This document shows positions 26,336 to 35,317 of a stretch of 45,228 bases of DNA, one piece after another. Both the position numbers and the translations under genes were made by a program. Origin of the DNA: Clostridia bacterium (lineage in GTDB: Bacteria; Bacillota; Clostridia; Oscillospirales; Acutalibacteraceae); assembly GCA_017544665.1 (NCBI GenBank), contig JAFYDS010000167.1, forward strand, positions 1-45,228, in the 5' to 3' direction. Numbering within the stretch: the stretch's first letter is position 1; each line of letters opens with the position of its first letter. The notes beneath the pieces were generated by a model, which saw only the letters and a list, made by a program, of their open reading frames with translations, was not told the DNA's origin and ran no database searches.

Positions 26336-27898
26336 TTACTGTCCCTCCTTCAGTGCCTGAATCGTGAGATTCGCGGCTTTTTCGCCGGTGTGGTACGCGC
26401 AGCCGTAGCCGTCGCCGCGCTCCTGCGACGCGCCGCAGAACAGGAAGTTGTCAAACGGCTGGTCCTGCATAAACTGCAGCGTGCGCGGGATCATGCTGTC
26501 CCACATGTCGAGCATATAGCCGTAGGGCGTACCCAGCGGCGTGTTGAGATAGCGCGAGAAGGTCGGCGGCAGGGCGATCTCGATCTCCTCGATGTAGGGC
26601 TGGATAGTAAGATTCAGCGCCTTTTCACAGGTCTCGATCATGTCCTTGGCAACCTTTGTTTTGAACTTCTTGTAATCCTGCGGCTGGATGTCCTTCATCA
26701 CGTCGCCGAAGGTCATGGACGTCAAGAACAGCTGGCTCGTGCCTGCCGGCGTACAGTCGGGGATGATCTCGTTGAGGCAGTTGATGATGCAGTATCCGCT
26801 GAAATAATCCTGACAAAGAGCAAACTGCTCGTCGGAATCGGAACACGGTGCGACAAAGACGGAGTAGTCTTTGATCCCGAGTTCCTCTTTGGTCTTGTTC
26901 ATGCCGAGATAGACGGTGGTCAGCGTCGCGGCGACGGGCCGCACGTTCGTCATCTTGAGCTGCTTTTGCGGAATGTCCGCTTCCGCGAACAGGTCGCTCC
27001 AGACGAAGTTCGGCGACGCGTTGCAGATGAAGCGTTTGCCGCGCACTTCTTTGTTGCCGTTGACGACGACCCCGGCGGGTTTGCCGTTCTCCATGATGAC
27101 CTTTGTCACCTCGGAGTTGTACCAGATGTCGCCGCCGTTGTCGCGGATCACCTTGTCGATGGAAAGGCTCATCTCGTGGCTGCGCAGACGCGGGATGCCG
27201 GTGCCGTTCTTGATATAGCCGTGCAGCATCGCCATGTAGTACAAAAAGTCGAAACGCGACGCGGGGGAGCCCATGTAGCACCAGTAGGTCGCGAAGATGT
27301 CCTGCGCCTTCTTCGGCATGCCGAGCGCGTCGAGCCCTTCTTTGAGCGTGTGGGACGTCATGCGCATAAAGTCCGGCATATACGGCAGCGCCTTCAGCAC
27401 GCCGGCGATGCCGTCGGCGTCGCCGAGGCAGTCGAACGCTTTGTACATCCTTTCCGAAAGGCGGAACGCTTTCATCGCGCTTTCATAGGAGCCGGGTACC
27501 AGATCGTCCAGCTTGCGCGAGAAGGCTTCGAAGCCGACGGGCATCCGCGCGTCAACGGTGACGAGAACGCCGTTTTCGTTGACGAACGCGTCCTTGTCGC
27601 CTTCTTTCGCGGGGACGACGAGACGGAATGTGGAGCTGTCCTTGCACCAATCGACCTTGGCGCCGAGCCGGTTGAAAAATTCTTCTACCGAGCCGGGTTC
27701 TTCGGGCGTGCCGATGCCGGAAAGCTCATGCAGCGACGGCTCAAACTCAAACCGTCCGCGCACGAACGAGGACGCCGAACCGCCGGGGATGTTGTGGCGT
27801 TCCAATAACAGTGTGGAAAGCCCCGCTTTGGCGCAGGTCGCCGCGGCGGCAAGACCGCCGTTGCCCGCGCCGATGACGATAACGTCATACTCTTTCAA
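26336..27898 (-). CDS. CrtI/RetSat-like FAD-dependent oxidoreductase
   Basis: 520 residues. The N-terminal Rossmann motif is VIVIGAGNGGLAAAATCAKAG with ERHNIPGGSASSF, the two-part FAD signature of phytoene desaturases, retinol saturases and related enzymes; the C-terminal FAD block is FLFCGASQERGDGYGCAYHTGEKAA. Carotenoid genes are absent. The family acts on hydrophobic polyenes or fatty compounds; the substrate here is unknown. It is coupled to the ferredoxin-reductase fusion downstream (one base between genes), a pairing that suggests a two-component redox enzyme. Confidence 0.87.
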   Translation of the reverse strand: MKEYDVIVIGAGNGGLAAAATCAKAGLSTLLLERHNIPGGSASSFVRGRFEFEPSLHELSGIGTPEEPGSVEEFFNRLGAKVDWCKDSSTFRLVVPAKEGDKDAFVNENGVLVTVDARMPVGFEAFSRKLDDLVPGSYESAMKAFRLSERMYKAFDCLGDADGIAGVLKALPYMPDFMRMTSHTLKEGLDALGMPKKAQDIFATYWCYMGSPASRFDFLYYMAMLHGYIKNGTGIPRLRSHEMSLSIDKVIRDNGGDIWYNSEVTKVIMENGKPAGVVVNGNKEVRGKRFICNASPNFVWSDLFAEADIPQKQLKMTNVRPVAATLTTVYLGMNKTKEELGIKDYSVFVAPCSDSDEQFALCQDYFSGYCIINCLNEIIPDCTPAGTSQLFLTSMTFGDVMKDIQPQDYKKFKTKVAKDMIETCEKALNLTIQPYIEEIEIALPPTFSRYLNTPLGTPYGYMLDMWDSMIPRTLQFMQDQPFDNFLFCGASQERGDGYGCAYHTGEKAANLTIQALKEGQ

Positions 27899-27923
27899 AA
27901 CTCATCACCTTTTTTCGTTTTTA

Positions 27924-28997
27924 TCAAAGCCGCACCGCGGGCAGAACCTCGCCGGTGCTGAACGTGAACTGTGTTTCGATGCCGTCCGGGCTGAAGGTGA
28001 ATCCCGTGCCGCCGATGCGGTCGTTCTTTTTCTCCGTGCCGACCACGAGCGGACAGGGGACGGAAAGGCGCAGGTCGATATCGCCCGGATGCAGGATCTG
28101 ATAGCGGTGCAGATGCGCCGCAGCGATCACCTCCACGCGCATCTCGGAAAGCAGGTTGCACCAGCTTTGATACAGCGCCCGCTCAATATCGAACGGCGGC
28201 TCCTGCACGCGGGGGAAATCGGCGTGCACCACGCAGATGCGGTGCGTCACGTCGGGGGCGTCAAATTCGGCTTTCGCGTTTGCAATCACGCGGCGCAGAT
28301 AGTCCGTTTGTGCAAGGCGAAAGGCGTGAAACCGCGCGCTCCCGCCGTATTCCGGATGGTCGTCCGGTTTGTCTTCGCCGCAGTCGAGGACGACGCCCCA
28401 AATGCCGCCGAGGCGGAATGTGTAATAGGTCTGTCCGTCTTGCACCGGCGCGTAGTCCGGCAAGCACTCCGCGGTCGCACCGCGGTTTTCGTGGTTGCCG
28501 CGCGCATAGACGACCGGCTTTTCGCCGCCGGTCAGCGCCGCCGCGACGTTGTGTGCCACGGAAAAGCTGTTTTGATCGACGCTTTCGCTCATATCGCCGT
28601 TGACGATCAGAAAATCGAACGCGCCAAAGGCTTTCGCCGCGGCAATCGTCCGTGCGCCGTCGCCGTGCGCGTCGCCGACCATATAGGCGCGGACCGTGCC
28701 GCTGTCCGGCACCGGGCGGAACGAAAACGCGCGTTCCGTTACACCCTTTTGCGCGGTGCGGTAGCACTTGCGCTTACCGATTCGCTCCAGACAGAGCGTA
28801 TAACCGCCCGCCGCGTCCAGCGTCTTTTGCGGCACGGTGATGCGGCGCATGCCGACCGCGGAGCGCAGATTGCCGCAGACGGCGTCGTCAAAGACGCTGT
28901 CGCCGATTTTGATCCACGCGTAGGCGTCCTGCGCGACGTAGAACATGATCTGGTACGTCTCGCCGACGGCATAGACGACAGGAAGATCGGAATACAT
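27924..28997 (-). CDS. Calcineurin-like metallophosphoesterase with N-terminal beta domain
   Basis: 357 residues, no signal peptide. Residues 1-95 look like a beta-sandwich similar to the N-domains of purple-acid-phosphatase-like proteins. The catalytic part shows YMVGDAHGDG, IVNGDMSESVD, YARGNHENRG, VVHADFP and AAHLHRYQ, the five metal motifs with small variations. ATG at 28997 is preferred to the in-frame TTG at 29015: GAGGG lies about 7 bases before the ATG. It follows the GH4 gene by 14 bases, so its substrate may be a sugar phosphate, but this is only inferred from position. Confidence 0.85.
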   Translation of the reverse strand: MYSDLPVVYAVGETYQIMFYVAQDAYAWIKIGDSVFDDAVCGNLRSAVGMRRITVPQKTLDAAGGYTLCLERIGKRKCYRTAQKGVTERAFSFRPVPDSGTVRAYMVGDAHGDGARTIAAAKAFGAFDFLIVNGDMSESVDQNSFSVAHNVAAALTGGEKPVVYARGNHENRGATAECLPDYAPVQDGQTYYTFRLGGIWGVVLDCGEDKPDDHPEYGGSARFHAFRLAQTDYLRRVIANAKAEFDAPDVTHRICVVHADFPRVQEPPFDIERALYQSWCNLLSEMRVEVIAAAHLHRYQILHPGDIDLRLSVPCPLVVGTEKKNDRIGGTGFTFSPDGIETQFTFSTGEVLPAVRL

Positions 28998-29011
28998 GGA
29001 ACTGCCCTCGC

Positions 29012-30331
29012 TCAATGATAGACCGGCAGCCAGTCCTTATGCGCTTCGAGCAGCTCATCGACCATCGCGACGATATCTTTGATGCTGAGCTCGGAGCCGG
29101 TCAGCGGATCCATCATCGCGGCGTTGTAGATGTACTGTTTTTCACCTGTGACCGCCGCCTGAATGGTCAGCAGCTGCGGATAGATGTTGCTCGCGTTCAT
29201 CGCGGCAAGCTGCAGCGGAAGGGGACCCATGCGGCAGGGATTGACGCCGCTGCCGTCAACGAGGCAGGGGACCTCCACGCAGGCTTCCGGCGGAAGGTTG
29301 TCGATGAGCCCGTTGTTGAGCACGTTGCCGCCGATCTTGAACGGCTTGTTCAAGACCATTGCTTCCATGATATAGGAAGCGTATTCGTGACCGCGCTCAT
29401 GGGTGATCTTGCCGTCGGCGAGGATCTCGTCGCGTTCTTTTTCCCAACCCTCGATCTGACGCACGCAGCGGCGCGGATATTCGTCGAGCGGGATATTGAA
29501 CTCGTCGATCATCTCGGGATAGCGCGACTTGATATAGAAGCCGTTGTATTCCGCGTTGTGCTCGCTGCTTTCGGTGCAGTAGTAGCCGAGCTTGTCGATG
29601 TAATCGAAGCGGACCATGTCTTCGTGCTTCTCGCGTGCGTTCTTTTCCTTCGCGCGTTTTTTGATCTCGGGATACAGGTCGTTGCCGTCCTTGTCGTGCA
29701 GAGACAGCAGCCACGCCATGTGGTTGATGCCCGCGATGCGATCGACGCGGCCTTCGATCTTGTCCTCCATGTTCAGCTTTTTCAGCAGTTCGCGCGAGCA
29801 TGCCTGGACGCTGTGGCAAAGACCGACGGTCTTGATCTTCGTATAGCGCAGCATGAAGCCGGTCAGCATCGCCATCGGGTTCGTATAGTTGAGGAACCAA
29901 GCGTCAGGGCAGACCTCCTCCATGTCATCGGCAAACGCCTTCAGAACGGGGATCGTCCGCAGTGCGCGCATGATGCCGCCGATGCCCATCGTGTCGGCGA
30001 TGGTCTGGCGCAAGCCATACTTCTTCGGGATCTCAAAGTCGGTCACCGTGCACGGCTCATAGCCGCCGACCTGGATCGCGTTGACGACGAACCGCGCACC
30101 GCGCAGGGCGTCCTTCCGCTGCGCTTCACCGAGATAAGTCTTGATCGTCGCGCGGGACTCGTTGACGTTGCGGTTGATGGCGGAAAGAATCAGCTCCGAT
30201 TCCTTCAGTCTGGTTTCGTCGATGTCGTACAGCGCGAACTCGCTTTCGCGCAGACAGGGCGTGCACATGCAGTCGCCGATGACGTTTCTTGCGAAGACGG
30301 TGCTGCCCGCACCCATGAACGTGATTTTCAT
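29012..30331 (-). CDS. Family 4 glycoside hydrolase (alpha-galactosidase/alpha-glucosidase type)
   Basis: 439 residues. GH4 enzymes use NAD+ and a divalent metal and cleave by oxidation-elimination. Visible motifs: NAD-binding ITFMGAGSTVFARN at the N-terminus, FLNYTNPMAM, the metal Cys in GLCHSVQ and metal His in GINHMAW. The CHSVQ form is found in MelA/alpha-galactosidase and alpha-glucosidase members rather than 6-phospho-beta-glucosidases. The ATG at 30331 has AAAGGAG upstream (30343-30349 region); a longer in-frame start lacks one. It is 60 bases after the MOSC gene, on the same strand as the cofactor operon. Confidence 0.92.
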   Translation of the reverse strand: MKITFMGAGSTVFARNVIGDCMCTPCLRESEFALYDIDETRLKESELILSAINRNVNESRATIKTYLGEAQRKDALRGARFVVNAIQVGGYEPCTVTDFEIPKKYGLRQTIADTMGIGGIMRALRTIPVLKAFADDMEEVCPDAWFLNYTNPMAMLTGFMLRYTKIKTVGLCHSVQACSRELLKKLNMEDKIEGRVDRIAGINHMAWLLSLHDKDGNDLYPEIKKRAKEKNAREKHEDMVRFDYIDKLGYYCTESSEHNAEYNGFYIKSRYPEMIDEFNIPLDEYPRRCVRQIEGWEKERDEILADGKITHERGHEYASYIMEAMVLNKPFKIGGNVLNNGLIDNLPPEACVEVPCLVDGSGVNPCRMGPLPLQLAAMNASNIYPQLLTIQAAVTGEKQYIYNAAMMDPLTGSELSIKDIVAMVDELLEAHKDWLPVYH

Positions 30332-30365
30332 ACTGTTTTCTCCTTTATTCTGGATTTCTATTGGA

Positions 30366-30379
30366 TGCCGCATGCGGCA
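30366..30379. repeat. Perfect 14-base palindrome between the MOSC and GH4 genes
   Basis: TGCCGCATGCGGCA can form a 5-bp hairpin with a CATG loop. No T-tract follows on the minus strand, so it is at best a weak terminator; it could also be an operator or an mRNA processing site. Confidence 0.4.
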
Positions 30380-30391
30380 GAATTCCCTTGT

Positions 30392-30832
30392 TCAGTCGGC
30401 TTCAAGGACCGTGATTTCGTCGCCCTCTTTGACGGTACCGCCGCGGATGACGCGCCCGAAGACGCCCTCCTTCGGCATGATGCACTGCCCGACGAGCTGG
30501 CGGATGGCGCAGCCGTCGTGACACTCCTTGCCGATCTGCGAGATCTCGATGACCGCGTCGCCGATCTGCAGCTTTGTGCCGACCGGAAGCGTATGCAGCG
30601 AGATCCCCTCGGTGGTGATGTTTTCGGCGAACATGCCGTGGCAAAGGCCGTCGGTGCGCATGCCTTTTGCCTTTTCAATGCTTTCTTTCGCAAGCAGGCT
30701 GACCTGCCGGTGCCATTTCCCGGCGTGGGCGTCGCCCTCAAAGCCGAAGTCTTCGATCAGCCGGCCTGCGGTGATCTTCGTTTTCGGCGTGCCTTTCTTT
30801 TCGCTGATGTTGATGGAAAGAACCGTTGCCAT
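30392..30832 (-). CDS. MOSC domain protein
   Basis: 146 residues, one MOSC domain: FEGDAHAGKWHRQVSLLAKESI, FAENITTEGI, LPVGTKLQIGDAVIEISQIGKECH (the conserved Cys) and MPKEGVFGRVIRGGTV. MOSC domains bind molybdenum-type pyranopterin cofactor or carry sulfur to it. Stand-alone MOSC proteins encoded in cofactor operons of Clostridia are thought to help in handling or sulfurating the cofactor. It starts four bases after moaA. Confidence 0.92.
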   Translation of the reverse strand: MATVLSINISEKKGTPKTKITAGRLIEDFGFEGDAHAGKWHRQVSLLAKESIEKAKGMRTDGLCHGMFAENITTEGISLHTLPVGTKLQIGDAVIEISQIGKECHDGCAIRQLVGQCIMPKEGVFGRVIRGGTVKEGDEITVLEAD

Positions 30833-30836
30833 ATTG

Positions 30837-31775
30837 TTATCCTCCCGTCCGGTTGAGTCCGTGCGTGGTTTTGTCGCCGCCGAAATTGTGTCCGGCGGGC
30901 TTTTGAAAGATGATCTCCCGGATGCGCGCCTGCCGCGCTGCCGGGTCGTTTTCGTAAGCGGTCAGATCAAAGCTGTCGTCAAAGGCGAGACAGGGTTTCA
31001 CGCTCCCGTCCGAAAGCAGTCGCACGCGGCGGCACTGGTCGCAGAACTGGTGGCTGACCGGACTGATGAGTCCGATCCTGCCCTGAAAGCCGTCTGCCGT
31101 GTAGTACCGCGCCGTGGCGTTTTCCTGTGTATCCAGCGGCCGCAGAAACGGAAACCGCCGCAAGATCTCGTCGCCGGTGACGCGGCGGTCGTTGTCTTCG
31201 CCGACGCCGGAAAACGGCATCAACTCGATGAACCGCACGTCGATCGGACTGTCCTTCGCGAGCGCGATGAGGTCCTTGGCGCCGTCGTCGTTGACGCCCT
31301 TCATCAACACGGCGTTGAGCCGGATGGGGGAGAGCCCCGCCGTCTGCGCCGCCTTGATCCCGCGCAGGACCTTGTCAAGCACGTCCGCGCCGGTGAGGTG
31401 GCGGTAGGTGCTGCCGTCGGTGCTGTCAAGGCTGACGTTGACAGAATCCAGCCCCGCGTCAAAGAGCGGCTGCGCGTACTGCTCGAGCAGCACACCATTC
31501 GTCGTCAGACCGATCGTCTCGATCTCCGGGATCGCGCGGATGCCGCGGACGATGTCGCAGACGTCGGCGCGCACCAGCGGCTCGCCGCCCGTGATGCGGA
31601 CCTTTTTGATGCCGCAGGCGGAAAAGTCGCGAACGATATCGCAGATCGTTCCCGTCGGGAGTTCCTGCTCCTTCTTTTCGCAGTCCGCCTTGCCGCAGTA
31701 GATGCAGTTGAGATTGCAGCGCGTCGTGATCGAGATCCGCAGGTAGTCGATCTCGCGCCCGAACTTATCCTTCAT
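30837..31775 (-). CDS. moaA: GTP 3',8-cyclase MoaA
   Basis: 312-residue radical SAM enzyme for the first step of pyranopterin synthesis, turning GTP into 3',8-cyclo-7,8-dihydro-GTP. The N-terminal cluster motif is CNLNCIYC (Cys20, Cys24, Cys27), followed by ITGGEPLVR. The C-terminal second cluster uses Cys245, Cys248 and Cys262 (HQFCDQCRR and VKPC). The protein ends in TGG, the Gly-Gly tail needed for activity in known MoaA proteins. Its start overlaps the 3' end of moaC by 11 bases. Confidence 0.96.
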   Translation of the reverse strand: MKDKFGREIDYLRISITTRCNLNCIYCGKADCEKKEQELPTGTICDIVRDFSACGIKKVRITGGEPLVRADVCDIVRGIRAIPEIETIGLTTNGVLLEQYAQPLFDAGLDSVNVSLDSTDGSTYRHLTGADVLDKVLRGIKAAQTAGLSPIRLNAVLMKGVNDDGAKDLIALAKDSPIDVRFIELMPFSGVGEDNDRRVTGDEILRRFPFLRPLDTQENATARYYTADGFQGRIGLISPVSHQFCDQCRRVRLLSDGSVKPCLAFDDSFDLTAYENDPAARQARIREIIFQKPAGHNFGGDKTTHGLNRTGG

Positions 31776-32232
31776 AACGATAATCGCTCTTTCCGCCGGT
31801 TTTTTCCAGCAGCTTGATCTCCTCGATCACCATGCCGCGATCGATGGCCTTACACATATCGTAGGTCGTCAGCGCCGCCACGCTCGCCGCGGTCAGCGCC
31901 TCCATCTCGATCCCCGTCTTATAGGTGCACTTTGCGTCCGCGTAAATGCCGAGCGTACAGTCGCTTTCCTGCTGGAAGCGGATATCGATCTTGTCGATCG
32001 GGATCGGATGGCACAGCGGAATGAGATCCGACGTACGTTTGCTGCCGAGAATGCCCGCGATCCGCGCGGCGGCGAGTCCGTCGCCCTTCTTGAGCTGCTC
32101 AGTCAGCAGCGCCTGCAGCGTTGCGGGCTGCATCCGCAGCCGCGCGTAGGCGGTTGCGGTCCGGACAGTGACGGCCTTTTCGCCGACGTCGACCATGTTC
32201 GCTTCGCCGTTTTCGTTGAGATGTGTCAGCAT
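31765..32232 (-). CDS. moaC: Cyclic pyranopterin monophosphate synthase MoaC
   Basis: 155 residues, normal length. It converts the MoaA product to cyclic pyranopterin monophosphate. The family blocks are GEANMVDVGEKAVTVRTA, GILGSKRTSDLIPLCHP (with the active-site Lys), GIEMEALTAASVAALTTYDMCKAID. It sits three bases after the MoeA-PBP gene and overlaps moaA. Confidence 0.96.
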   Translation of the reverse strand: MLTHLNENGEANMVDVGEKAVTVRTATAYARLRMQPATLQALLTEQLKKGDGLAAARIAGILGSKRTSDLIPLCHPIPIDKIDIRFQQESDCTLGIYADAKCTYKTGIEMEALTAASVAALTTYDMCKAIDRGMVIEEIKLLEKTGGKSDYRYEG

Positions 32233-32235
32233 GAC

Positions 32236-34116
32236 TCAGTCCTCCAGCAGATAGCCGCCCATGGCGTCGAGCCGCTGCCTGCATGCGTTGGAGTGCAGCG
32301 TCTCAAAGAACGAAAGCACCATCGGGTCGTCTATGTATCGTTCATCGACCAGAAATTCATAAGTTTCGGTACAAATGGGGATGAAATCAAGGTTATAGAT
32401 CTTCGCGGCGGACCAGATGCCGAGTCCCGTGTCGGCGTTGCCGGCGGCAATCAGCGCCGCGACCGCCGTGTGGGTGAACTCCTCGTTGTCGTAGCCGTTG
32501 ACCGCGGCCGGATCGATTCCGTTCTGTGCGAGGAGATAATCGCAAAGGATTCTTGTGCCCGCGCCGTGCTGGCGGTTGACGTAGCGCACCCGCGCGACAT
32601 CCGCAAACGACTGGATACCGCAGGGGTTGCCCTTTTTGACCATCAGGCCCTGCACGCGGCCGACGCCTTTGACGATCGCCGCGCCGCCGTTTGGGAAATA
32701 CTTCTTGACATAGCTTTTGTTGTATTCACCCGTTTCCGTATCGAGCAGGTGGATCCCGCCGAGGTGGGCAAGCCCGCTCCCCACGGCGCGGATGGCGCCC
32801 ATCGAGCCGACGTGGGACGAGCAGACGCGGAAGGGCGCGCCGCTTTTTTGCAGCAGATCGGCCACTTCGTCGATCAGCGGGTCGTGGCTGCCGGTGACGA
32901 TCAGCGTGTGCGCCAGCGTCTCCTGTGGGCGCAACAGCCGCACTTCGACCGTTTCGCCGGCTTCGATGCCTTCGCAGTCCTGGTCGACGATCAGCAGACC
33001 GTCCGCCTTTGTGAAGCTGCTGATGACGCCCGCGCCGCGCGGCAGGGGAGAAGCCGACCAGCGCTCGCCGATCTTCCCGAGTGTGACGCGCACATATTCG
33101 CGGTATTTCAGCGAGGAGACGAGCTTTTTACTGAGAACGGCAGATACGGTCTCCCACGGCGGCGCCTGCGTTCCGACGGCAAAATACACCAGATCGCGCA
33201 CGATCTCGTCCATGACGACGATCGCCGAGACCGGGTAGCCGGGCAGGCCGACGACCGGCTTGCCCTGCGCTTCGCCCAATACGGCGGGTTTGCCGGGCTT
33301 GATCGCGATCCCGTGAACGAGCACCGTCCCGAGCGACGCGATGATCTCGGAAGTATAGTCGTCACGCCCGGCGGAGGACCCCGCCGAAACAAGGACGATG
33401 TCGCACTCGTTGAGGGCGGTCTCGACCGACGCGCGGATCAGCTCCTTTTTGTCGGGCGTGATCGGATAGACCGTCACGGCGGCGCCCCAGTTTTCAAGCA
33501 TGCCTCGGAAGACGGCAGAGTTGAATTCGATGATGTCGCCCGGCTGGGGGTCGCTTGTCGGCGCGACGATCTCGTCGCCCGTCGGGATCACCCCGACTTT
33601 CGGCGCGCGGATCACTTCAACCTGCGTCACTCCGCCGGCAAGCAGCGCGCCGCACAGAGACGGCGTCAGAACTGTGCCCGAGGGGGCGATCATATCGCCC
33701 ATGCAAAGGTCTTCACCGACCTGCCGGACATTCTGCCACGGGTGCACGGCGGCGATGATCTCATAGCAGCCGTTGGGCTTGTCGATCAGGTCTTCTACCA
33801 TGATGACCGCGTCTGTGCCTTCCGGCAGCGGGTCACCGGTATCGACCACGACGTAGTCCGCCGGGCGCAGCGTGACAGGCGTGCGCTCGCTCGCGCCGAA
33901 GGTGGTGGCTGCTTTGACAGCGACGCCGTCCATCGCGCTCGCGTTGTAATGCGGCGCGCAGATGTGAGCGTAAACCGCGTTTTTCAGCCCATGACCGCAG
34001 GCGTCCTGAACGGGCAGCACCTGTGTTTGCGGCGCGAAGCCTGCGGCGCGGAGATGGTCTTCCAATAACGCTTTCGCTTTGGAAAGCGGGAGGTTTTCGA
34101 GATAGCGATGTTCCAT
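32236..34116 (-). CDS. MoeA-family protein with C-terminal periplasmic-binding-protein-like domain
   Basis: 626 residues. Residues 1-405 are MoeA-like: MDGVAVKAATTF, VVDTGDPLPEGTDAVIMVEDLI, VIPTGDEIV, SAGSSAGRDDYTSEII and GLPGYPVSAIVVMDEIV. Residues about 410-626 form a PBP-like domain (LIVTGSHDPLIDEVADLL, VKKGNPCGIQSF, RQHGAGTRILCDYLL, GNADTGLGIWSAAK). The PBP part may sense or deliver tungstate or molybdate during metal insertion. The ATG at 34116 has AAGGTG upstream. Immediately downstream of a second, single-domain MoeA. Confidence 0.93.
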   Translation of the reverse strand: MEHRYLENLPLSKAKALLEDHLRAAGFAPQTQVLPVQDACGHGLKNAVYAHICAPHYNASAMDGVAVKAATTFGASERTPVTLRPADYVVVDTGDPLPEGTDAVIMVEDLIDKPNGCYEIIAAVHPWQNVRQVGEDLCMGDMIAPSGTVLTPSLCGALLAGGVTQVEVIRAPKVGVIPTGDEIVAPTSDPQPGDIIEFNSAVFRGMLENWGAAVTVYPITPDKKELIRASVETALNECDIVLVSAGSSAGRDDYTSEIIASLGTVLVHGIAIKPGKPAVLGEAQGKPVVGLPGYPVSAIVVMDEIVRDLVYFAVGTQAPPWETVSAVLSKKLVSSLKYREYVRVTLGKIGERWSASPLPRGAGVISSFTKADGLLIVDQDCEGIEAGETVEVRLLRPQETLAHTLIVTGSHDPLIDEVADLLQKSGAPFRVCSSHVGSMGAIRAVGSGLAHLGGIHLLDTETGEYNKSYVKKYFPNGGAAIVKGVGRVQGLMVKKGNPCGIQSFADVARVRYVNRQHGAGTRILCDYLLAQNGIDPAAVNGYDNEEFTHTAVAALIAAGNADTGLGIWSAAKIYNLDFIPICTETYEFLVDERYIDDPMVLSFFETLHSNACRQRLDAMGGYLLED

Positions 34117-34120
34117 AGTG

Positions 34121-35317
34121 TTACACCTTGTAATAGGCGACTTCCGTCCCGGCCGCAAAGCCTTCGGCGTTACGCGGAATGCAGATGAAGCCGTCAGCCT
34201 GCGTCAGCACGGAGATGACGCCCGATTTTGTATGCAGCGGCAGGAGCGTTCCGTCCGGCTGCTGTTTGACGCAGAGATACTCCTCTCTGCCGTGGTTCGA
34301 GGGAATATTGACCGCGAGCGGCGCAGTGCCGCGCGGCTGATCCGGCGGGAGACAAAGCAGTTCCCGCAGCGCCGTGAGGACGATCAGCCGGAAGACGAAA
34401 TACGCCGCGAGCGGGTGCCCGGGGAGCCCGAACACCGGCTTGCCCTTTGCCATGCCGAAGATGGTCGGCTTGCCGGGCTTCATGGCGATCCCGTGGAAAA
34501 AGACTTCGCCCATTTCGCCGAGGATTTCCACGGTCATGTCGCGCGTTCCGGCGGAGGAACCGCCGGAGATCAGCACCATGTCCGCCGTCTGCAGACAGTC
34601 TTCCAGCGCCGCCGTGATCGCGTCTTTCTGGTCTTTGACCGCGCCGTACATGCGCACGTTGCAGCCGCAGTCTTCGAGCGCCGCGGCAAGCAGAAAGCTG
34701 TTGACGTCGCGCATCTGGCCGGGCTGCGGGGTGCCGGTCACGATCTCGTCGCCAGTGGAGATCACCGCCACGAGCGGTTTTGCGAACACCGGCACGTCGT
34801 AGACGCCGAGCGCCGCGAGAATACCGATCTCCCGCGCGCCGAGGGTGGTCCCTTTTTGCAGCGCGACCATCCCCGCGGCAATGTCGTCGCCGCGCTTCGT
34901 GACGTTCGCGCCCGGGGAGACGCCCGCATAGACAAGGCAGACGCCGTCCGCATCATCTGTATGCTCCACCATGACGGCGGCGTCTGCGCCGGAGGGCAGC
35001 ATCCCGCCGGTCGCGATCTTCGCGCACTGACCTCGTTTCAGCGAAAACGCGGGCGCTTCGCCCATGGCGATTTCTCCGACGACAGTCAGTTCCGCCGGGA
35101 GCGACGCCCCCGCGCCGAAGGTGTCGGCGGCAATGACGGCGTAGCCGTCAACGGTCGTGCGGTCAAACGCCGGGATGTCCTCTGCCGCGACGATATCCTG
35201 CGCCAGCACGCGGCGCAGCGATTGCTGCAGACAGACTGTCTCTGTGCGCGGCGACATCTGTTTCATCTGTTCGCGCACACAGGCAGCCGCCTGCGCTTTG
35301 AAAATGACGTGCAGCAT
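34121..35317 (-). CDS. moeA: Molybdopterin molybdenumtransferase MoeA
   Basis: 398 residues, the usual MoeA length. It inserts molybdate (or tungstate) into adenylated molybdopterin. Motifs: FDRTTVDGYAVIAADTF, KIATGGMLPSGADAAVMVEHT, VISTGDEIV, SGGSSAGTRDMT and GLPGHPLAAYFVF. Two MoeA proteins in one operon are common in organisms with tungsten enzymes, where one may serve W and the other Mo. The start codon directly abuts the tupC stop. Confidence 0.95.
   Translation of the reverse strand: MLHVIFKAQAAACVREQMKQMSPRTETVCLQQSLRRVLAQDIVAAEDIPAFDRTTVDGYAVIAADTFGAGASLPAELTVVGEIAMGEAPAFSLKRGQCAKIATGGMLPSGADAAVMVEHTDDADGVCLVYAGVSPGANVTKRGDDIAAGMVALQKGTTLGAREIGILAALGVYDVPVFAKPLVAVISTGDEIVTGTPQPGQMRDVNSFLLAAALEDCGCNVRMYGAVKDQKDAITAALEDCLQTADMVLISGGSSAGTRDMTVEILGEMGEVFFHGIAMKPGKPTIFGMAKGKPVFGLPGHPLAAYFVFRLIVLTALRELLCLPPDQPRGTAPLAVNIPSNHGREEYLCVKQQPDGTLLPLHTKSGVISVLTQADGFICIPRNAEGFAAGTEVAYYKV

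Noticed and set aside
28998-29015. TTG start for the metallophosphoesterase overlapping the GH4 stop
   Set aside because: The bases between it and ATG 28997 contain the GAGGG ribosome binding site.
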